DNA of 64,000 bases from TWA4 sp045121095 (GTDB taxonomy: Bacteria > Bacillota > Clostridia > Lachnospirales > Lachnospiraceae). The translations under genes were made by a program, and so were the position numbers. Each line of letters starts with the position of its first letter. The stretch's first letter is position 1. The notes under the pieces were generated by a model. That model was not told where the DNA came from. It made no database searches and saw only the letters and a list, made by a program, of their open reading frames with translations. Below, in pieces: positions 60,025-64,000 of the stretch. The DNA lies in the NCBI GenBank assembly GCA_045121095.1, contig JBGVFN010000067.1, positions 1 through 64,000 of the forward strand, in the 5' to 3' direction.

Positions 60025-60965
60025 CAGTCTACTCTCCTTTTCAGACGAATCTGCGGATCCAGGAAACGATAGGAAATATCCACCACCAGATTCACTACTA
60101 CATAAATAATTGCCATCCAGATTACATACCCCTGTATCAGCGGGTAATCACGCACACGAATGGCTTCCACCACCATATTTCCAATTCCCTGCCAGGAAAA
60201 CAGGGTTTCAATAATAGCCGCACCGCCCAGCAGATGTCCCACAGACAATCCCACCAGCGTAATAATCGGAAACATGGCATTTGGGAGAACATGACCAAAT
60301 ATAATCTTCCACTCCGGAATTCCTCTGGCCCGCGCCCCGGTCACATAGTTGGAATTCAATTCCTCCAGCACCGCCGCCCGAATCTGACGTACATAACTGG
60401 AAATCATGGGAATCACCAGCGTCGCCACCGGCAAAATCATCCCTGCCGGAGTATCGGTACTGACTACTTTCAGCCAGTTCAAACAAACCGCAAATACATA
60501 CATCAGCAGCAGTCCCAGCCAAAAGTTGGGCATGGAAACACCAAAAAAGGAAACAAAACGGATGATATAATCCACAAACTTATTTTTCTTAACAGCCGAT
60601 AAAATTCCCAGAGGAAATGAAATCAAGATCATCACAAGTCCGGAAACAGCGGCCAGTTTCAATGTCATAGGCAGTTTCTTCATCAGCTGAGTCAATACCG
60701 GTTCGCTGAATTTGGTAGAAGTCCCCAGATCTCCGTGGAGAACATTGCCGAGCCAGCGCACATACTGTACCAGCACCGGGTCATTTAAGCCCATCTCCTC
60801 TCTGGTCTGCTCCAACAGCTCCGCAGAAGGCATCATGCCCATGGAAACATATTTCATCTCCGCCGCATCACTGGGTGCCGCCTGAGTCACCATAAATGTA
60901 AGAAATGTCACGCCCAGCAGCACCGCCACCAGCTGCACAAGACGATTCACAATGTACTTTGCCAT
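60024..60965 (-). CDS. ABC transporter permease, DppB/OppB-like
   Basis: Partner permease (313 aa). MAKYIVNRLVQLVAVLLGVTFLTF first helix, LGLNDPVLVQYVRWLGNVLHGDLG-like extracellular region, and EAA loop ARARGIPEWKIIFGHVLPNAMFP. First gene of the five-gene importer operon: permease, permease, receptor, ATPase, ATPase. Confidence 0.92.
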   Translation of the reverse strand: MAKYIVNRLVQLVAVLLGVTFLTFMVTQAAPSDAAEMKYVSMGMMPSAELLEQTREEMGLNDPVLVQYVRWLGNVLHGDLGTSTKFSEPVLTQLMKKLPMTLKLAAVSGLVMILISFPLGILSAVKKNKFVDYIIRFVSFFGVSMPNFWLGLLLMYVFAVCLNWLKVVSTDTPAGMILPVATLVIPMISSYVRQIRAAVLEELNSNYVTGARARGIPEWKIIFGHVLPNAMFPIITLVGLSVGHLLGGAAIIETLFSWQGIGNMVVEAIRVRDYPLIQGYVIWMAIIYVVVNLVVDISYRFLDPQIRLKRRVD

Positions 60966-61033
60966 AAAAACTTATCCCTTTTCTGTTGTTTTATTACATT
61001 TTCATCAAAAAAATATGCTTTCTTCTGTCCCAT

Positions 61034-61062
61034 ATTGTACTATTTTGCCAGTTTTTTCACAA
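61034..61062 (-). promoter_or_regulatory. Predicted promoter of the ABC importer operon
   Basis: Minus-strand TTGTGA (61062-61057), 17-base spacer, TACAAT (61039-61034), 69 bases before the dppB-like ATG. Confidence 0.6.
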
Positions 61063-61063
61063 G

Positions 61064-61085
61064 CCCCCATGGGGGATGTTTTTTC
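61064..61085 (+). terminator. CCCCCATGGGGG hairpin between MATE and importer genes
   Basis: Self-complementary GC block with ATG TTTTTT to its plus-strand side. Oriented poorly for the minus-strand MATE gene; may act on antisense transcripts or as a barrier. Confidence 0.35.
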
Positions 61086-61123
61086 ATTTAATTCCTGAAT
61101 TTATTCAAGGCAGTTCCGTCCCT

Positions 61124-61136
61124 GCTGAACTGTTAC
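61124..61136 (+). repeat. GCTGAACTGTTAC motif downstream of MATE gene
   Basis: GCTGAACTGTTAC, 20 bases past the MATE stop (minus-strand GTAACAGTTCAGC). Closest copy to the motif consensus. Confidence 0.5.
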
Positions 61137-61156
61137 AATCTCTATTATTTCATGAT

Positions 61157-62533
61157 CTATCCAATCAGCTCTCCACTCCTGCATTTTTTCCGCATGACAA
61201 TCATAAACACCACAATAAAACAGCCTGCTGCCAGTGCCCAGGTGATGGGATACACACTGGCAAGCGCCTGTATGGTATGAATGGTGGCAGAAAATACCGC
61301 CAGCAAAAGAATCCGGATTCCGCACAGATTAATCAGAATAATTGCCATGGAGACCACGGAATAGCCCATTCCACGCAAAGCCCCGCTTAGCGATTCCATA
61401 ATGGGATAAATCCAGTAAAAGGGGAACGATACGCTGGCGATCAAAATAGTGGTTTTTACCACATCTGCATCATTAATAAACCAGCCAAATACCGTTTCTG
61501 AAAAAGCCAAAAGCAGTGCAGCAATGCACACAGTAATTGCCGCTCCTGCAGCTGCAATCCGAATAATTCCGCTTCTTAATCGTTTAAACTTACCTGCTCC
61601 CGCATTTTGCCCTGCAAAAGTCGTTGCCGCCTGTCCAAATGCCATAATCGGAAGATAAATCAGATTTTCTGCCCGATAATATGTAGCAAACGCCGCAATG
61701 GCCGTTTCACCAAACCCATTAATGTAATACTGCACCATTACATTGGAAAACGTAATGACAATGGACTGAATACCGGACGGAAGGCCGATTCGCAGGATTT
61801 CTTTCATCACCTCAAAATCCATGGATAACTTCTTCCAGGAAAACTGCGGAATCAATGCTTCCTTTTCTTTTTCTTCCGGTGCTTTCTGAAGGCAGCCTAT
61901 GACCAGAAATGCCGATAATGCCTGAGCCGCCACCGTAGCAATGGCCACACCGGCCACTCCCATGGGAATCACAATGATAAAAACAGCATCTGCCGCCACA
62001 TTTACCAGACCGCAAAATACCAGGATACGGAAAGGTGTTTGCGAATCGCCACAGGCCCGCAGAGCCCCCGCCCCCATATTGTAAACAATACTCATGGGCA
62101 TGCTCAGAAAATAAATCCGCATATACAAAACAGCTCCGGACATAATAGACTCCGGCGTATTTAATAAACGTAAAACCGCAGGTGCCACACCGATTGCCGC
62201 AAGCATCATAACCGTTCCCACCGTCAGACCAAATAAAACAGACGAATGAAGCGCACGCTCCGTTTTCTCCTGCTGTCTGGCTCCCACCGCCTGAGAAATT
62301 ACCACACTGGTGCCCACAGAAATCCCGCTGAACAGACCAATGGTACAGAAAATCAACGTACTGCTGGCCCCAACTGCCGCAGCCGCCGTCTTTCCCAGAA
62401 TATTTCCCACAAATAAAAAATCAGCAGTGTTATATAACTGCTGAAAAATACTGCTTCCAATCAGAGGAAGCATGAAGAAGATCAACGTCTTCCCCATATT
62501 TCCCTCTGTCATATCCAGATGTCTCTTTTTCAT
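61157..62533 (-). CDS. MATE family efflux transporter
   Basis: Twelve-helix antiporter (458 aa) of the MepA/DinF-like branch. MGKTLIFFMLPLIGSSIFQQLYNTADFLFVG at the first helix, GSGISVGTSVVISQAVGA-like second segment, and a second MatE half beginning LRIGLPSGIQSIV. GGGGA before ATG. Divergent from the truncated MATE gene at 62797. A 49-base inverted repeat lies in its leader. Confidence 0.92.
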   Translation of the reverse strand: MKKRHLDMTEGNMGKTLIFFMLPLIGSSIFQQLYNTADFLFVGNILGKTAAAAVGASSTLIFCTIGLFSGISVGTSVVISQAVGARQQEKTERALHSSVLFGLTVGTVMMLAAIGVAPAVLRLLNTPESIMSGAVLYMRIYFLSMPMSIVYNMGAGALRACGDSQTPFRILVFCGLVNVAADAVFIIVIPMGVAGVAIATVAAQALSAFLVIGCLQKAPEEKEKEALIPQFSWKKLSMDFEVMKEILRIGLPSGIQSIVITFSNVMVQYYINGFGETAIAAFATYYRAENLIYLPIMAFGQAATTFAGQNAGAGKFKRLRSGIIRIAAAGAAITVCIAALLLAFSETVFGWFINDADVVKTTILIASVSFPFYWIYPIMESLSGALRGMGYSVVSMAIILINLCGIRILLLAVFSATIHTIQALASVYPITWALAAGCFIVVFMIVMRKKCRSGELIG

Positions 62534-62568
62534 GTTCTATCCCCACTTCATTTCATGATACAAAGATC

Positions 62569-62617
62569 AAAAATCTATTTTTATTGTGGTAAAAATGTAG
62601 ATATTTTGACCTTTGTA
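62569..62617 (-). promoter_or_regulatory. Long inverted repeat in the MATE leader
   Basis: Arms TACAAAGATCAAAAATCTA and TAGATATTTTGACCTTTGTA (one base longer, few mismatches) around a 10-base centre. An extended -10 TGGTATACT (minus, about 62647-62639) lies just upstream, so the repeat falls at the start of the transcript. Operator or RNA switch. Confidence 0.5.
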
Positions 62618-62754
62618 TTCTCCCGCATTTACTTTTTAGTATACCAAATTTTAATGGAAAATCATACATTTAATAGAAGTTTCTATATATTATAATTCCA
62701 AAAAACAAACCATTGACTTCCATTTCTTCTCCTGTTAATATCGCTTCGTAACTG

Positions 62755-62766
62755 CAAAACTGTTAC
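62755..62766 (+). repeat. CAAAACTGTTAC motif upstream of second MATE gene
   Basis: CAAAACTGTTAC preceded by GTAAC at 62748, forming a GTAAC...GTTAC dyad. Diverged member of the recurrent motif. Confidence 0.35.
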
Positions 62767-62796
62767 ATCTTTTCTCTATTAGAAAGTGTGATCAAT

Positions 62797-63903
62797 ATGA
62801 TAAAAACAAACGATAATTTAACCCGTGGACCGGTTATGAAATCCATGCTGCTTTTTGCAGTACCCATGATTCTGGGAAATTTACTGCAGCAGTGTTACAA
62901 TATAGCAGATACTTTGATTGTGGGACGTTTTCTGGGGTCCAATGCCCTGGCTGCTGTTGGCTCGTCTTTTACTCTTATGACATTTTTGACTTCTATTTTA
63001 CTGGGACTTTGCATGGGAAGCGGTGCGTTTTTCTCCATCCGCTTCGGGCAAAAAGATGAAAATGGCCTGAAAGAGGGAATCTGCGCTTCTTTTGTTATGA
63101 TTGGCGCTTTAACGTTATTTTTAAATCTTTTTGTTTTTCTTCTTCTGGATAAGATTCAGATATTTCTTCAGGTGCCGGAGGAAGTATGGGGATTGATGCG
63201 CAATTATCTTGCAGTGATCTTTTGTGGAATCACTGCTACATTTCTGTACAATTATTTTGCGTCTCTGCTGCGGGCAGTGGGTAACTCCATGATACCGCTG
63301 GTTTTTCTGGCGATTTCCTCCATTCTTAATATCCTACTGGATTTATGGTTTGTACTGGGACTGAACTGGGGCGTTACCGGTGCAGCAGCAGCTACTGTTA
63401 CGGCACAGTATCTTTCCGGACTGGGAATTGCAATTTATACGTGGCTCGGTTTTCCGCAGCTTCGTGTGAGCCGGGAACATTTCCGTATCCGACGGACCTG
63501 TATTCAGGAAATTGCCAGTTTCTCCGTACTGACCTGTATTCAGCAATCCATTATGAATCTGGGAATTCTGATGGTACAGGGTCTGGTCAACAGCTTTGGG
63601 CCAACGGTAATGGCCGCTTTTGCCGCTGCGGTTAAAATTGATGCCTTCGCCTATATGCCCGTGCAGGATTTTGGCAATGCATTTTCCACCTTTATTGCGC
63701 AGAATTATGGAGCAAAAAAAGAAGACCGGATTCGCTCCGGTCTAAAAGGTGCGGTAGCAACTGCCCTGATTTTCTCTGTTACGGTTTCCGCTCTGGTGTG
63801 TATTTTCGCCCGTCCTCTTATGATGTTATTTATCGACGCAGGCGAAACTGCCATCATCGCAGAAGGCGTTCGCTATCTGCGTATTGAAGGGGCAGCTCTG
63901 TAA
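62797..63903 (+). pseudogene. MATE family transporter, C-terminally truncated
   Basis: Begins MIKTNDNLTRGPVMKSMLLF like intact MATE proteins (ATG at 62797; a GTG at 62788 is also in frame). Both MatE halves start normally (LFAVPMILGNLLQQCYNIADTLIVG; IASFSVLTCIQQSIMNLGILMVQG), but the protein stops after YLRIEGA at about 368 residues, while the family has about 440-460. The last about 80 residues, two to three helices, are missing, and the following sequence does not encode them in any frame seen. Probably inactivated by an insertion whose body lies beyond the window. Confidence 0.75.
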
Positions 63904-64000
63904 AGTAAAATCTTATTCGCACAAAAGTATATAAAGTTACTGCTGTTTTTGCAAAATTATGGTATCTTTGAAAGAAAAAATTATTCGCAAAGGCGGCAGT
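63896..64000. mobile_element. Possible insertion-element end at the window edge
   Basis: From about 63896 the MATE homology ends in AT-rich non-coding sequence with TTATTCGCA at 63913 and again at 63981. This fits the outer end of an insertion sequence, but the terminal repeat and transposase cannot be seen. Confidence 0.35.

Overview
The window is chromosomal DNA of an anaerobic, probably gut-dwelling Bacillota bacterium, most likely a Lachnospiraceae member of the Blautia type. This is inferred from the gene complement (GerMN lipoprotein, DUF4250 protein, XpaC/TelA pair, Lachnospiraceae-style GH2 and GH13 enzymes), Gram-positive Shine-Dalgarno sites, frequent GTG/TTG starts and moderate GC. 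No rRNA, CRISPR array, phage or plasmid backbone is visible. One tRNA gene is present.

Layout. 0.1-7.1 kb: minus-strand operon comEA, response regulator, sensor kinase, GerMN lipoprotein, comEC, so a two-component system sits between two DNA-uptake genes. 7.2-13.4 kb: a ClC-type anion transporter after argD, argB and argC, with argG divergent; the shared region holds back-to-back promoters and ArgR-like boxes. 13.5-18.4 kb: an MBL hydrolase and a DUF4250 protein on plus, then a minus cluster of TelA, XpaC and EcsC. 18.5-26 kb: a Rieske/FAD oxidoreductase, a PflX-like radical SAM protein, a MATE transporter and polyphosphate kinase, interleaved with repeats. 26.4-30.2 kb: a GH2 glycosidase with a GPH sugar symporter. 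30.6-34.5 kb: RlmD, YhaM and a degenerate HtrA-like protein. 34.8-39.5 kb: mutS2 and a second two-component system. 39.9-43 kb: trmL, an aminotransferase, an Lrp regulator and an AIR-synthase-like protein. 43-48.1 kb: a VanW protein, a tiny membrane protein, endonuclease III, a B12-binding radical SAM protein and tRNA-Gly. 48.6-55.4 kb: a GH13 enzyme and the tilS-hpt-ftsH operon. 55.7-61 kb: a five-gene peptide/nickel-type ABC importer. 61.2-63.9 kb: two divergent MATE genes, the second truncated near the window end.

The most unusual content is intergenic. (1) Four dispersed copies of an approximately 135-160 nt element keep the same unpaired motifs and folding pattern while their helices differ in sequence yet remain complementary. 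This is the signature of a structured RNA family I cannot name. (2) A 160-bp MITE-like hairpin element with 16-19 bp terminal inverted repeats occurs in two nearly identical full copies and several solo ends. (3) 91-93 bp two-hairpin tandem arrays occur at two loci and abut that element's ends. (4) A short GCTGAACTGTTAC-type motif recurs next to many genes. Many conserved proteins also carry in-frame repeat insertions, suggesting a genome prone to short tandem expansion.
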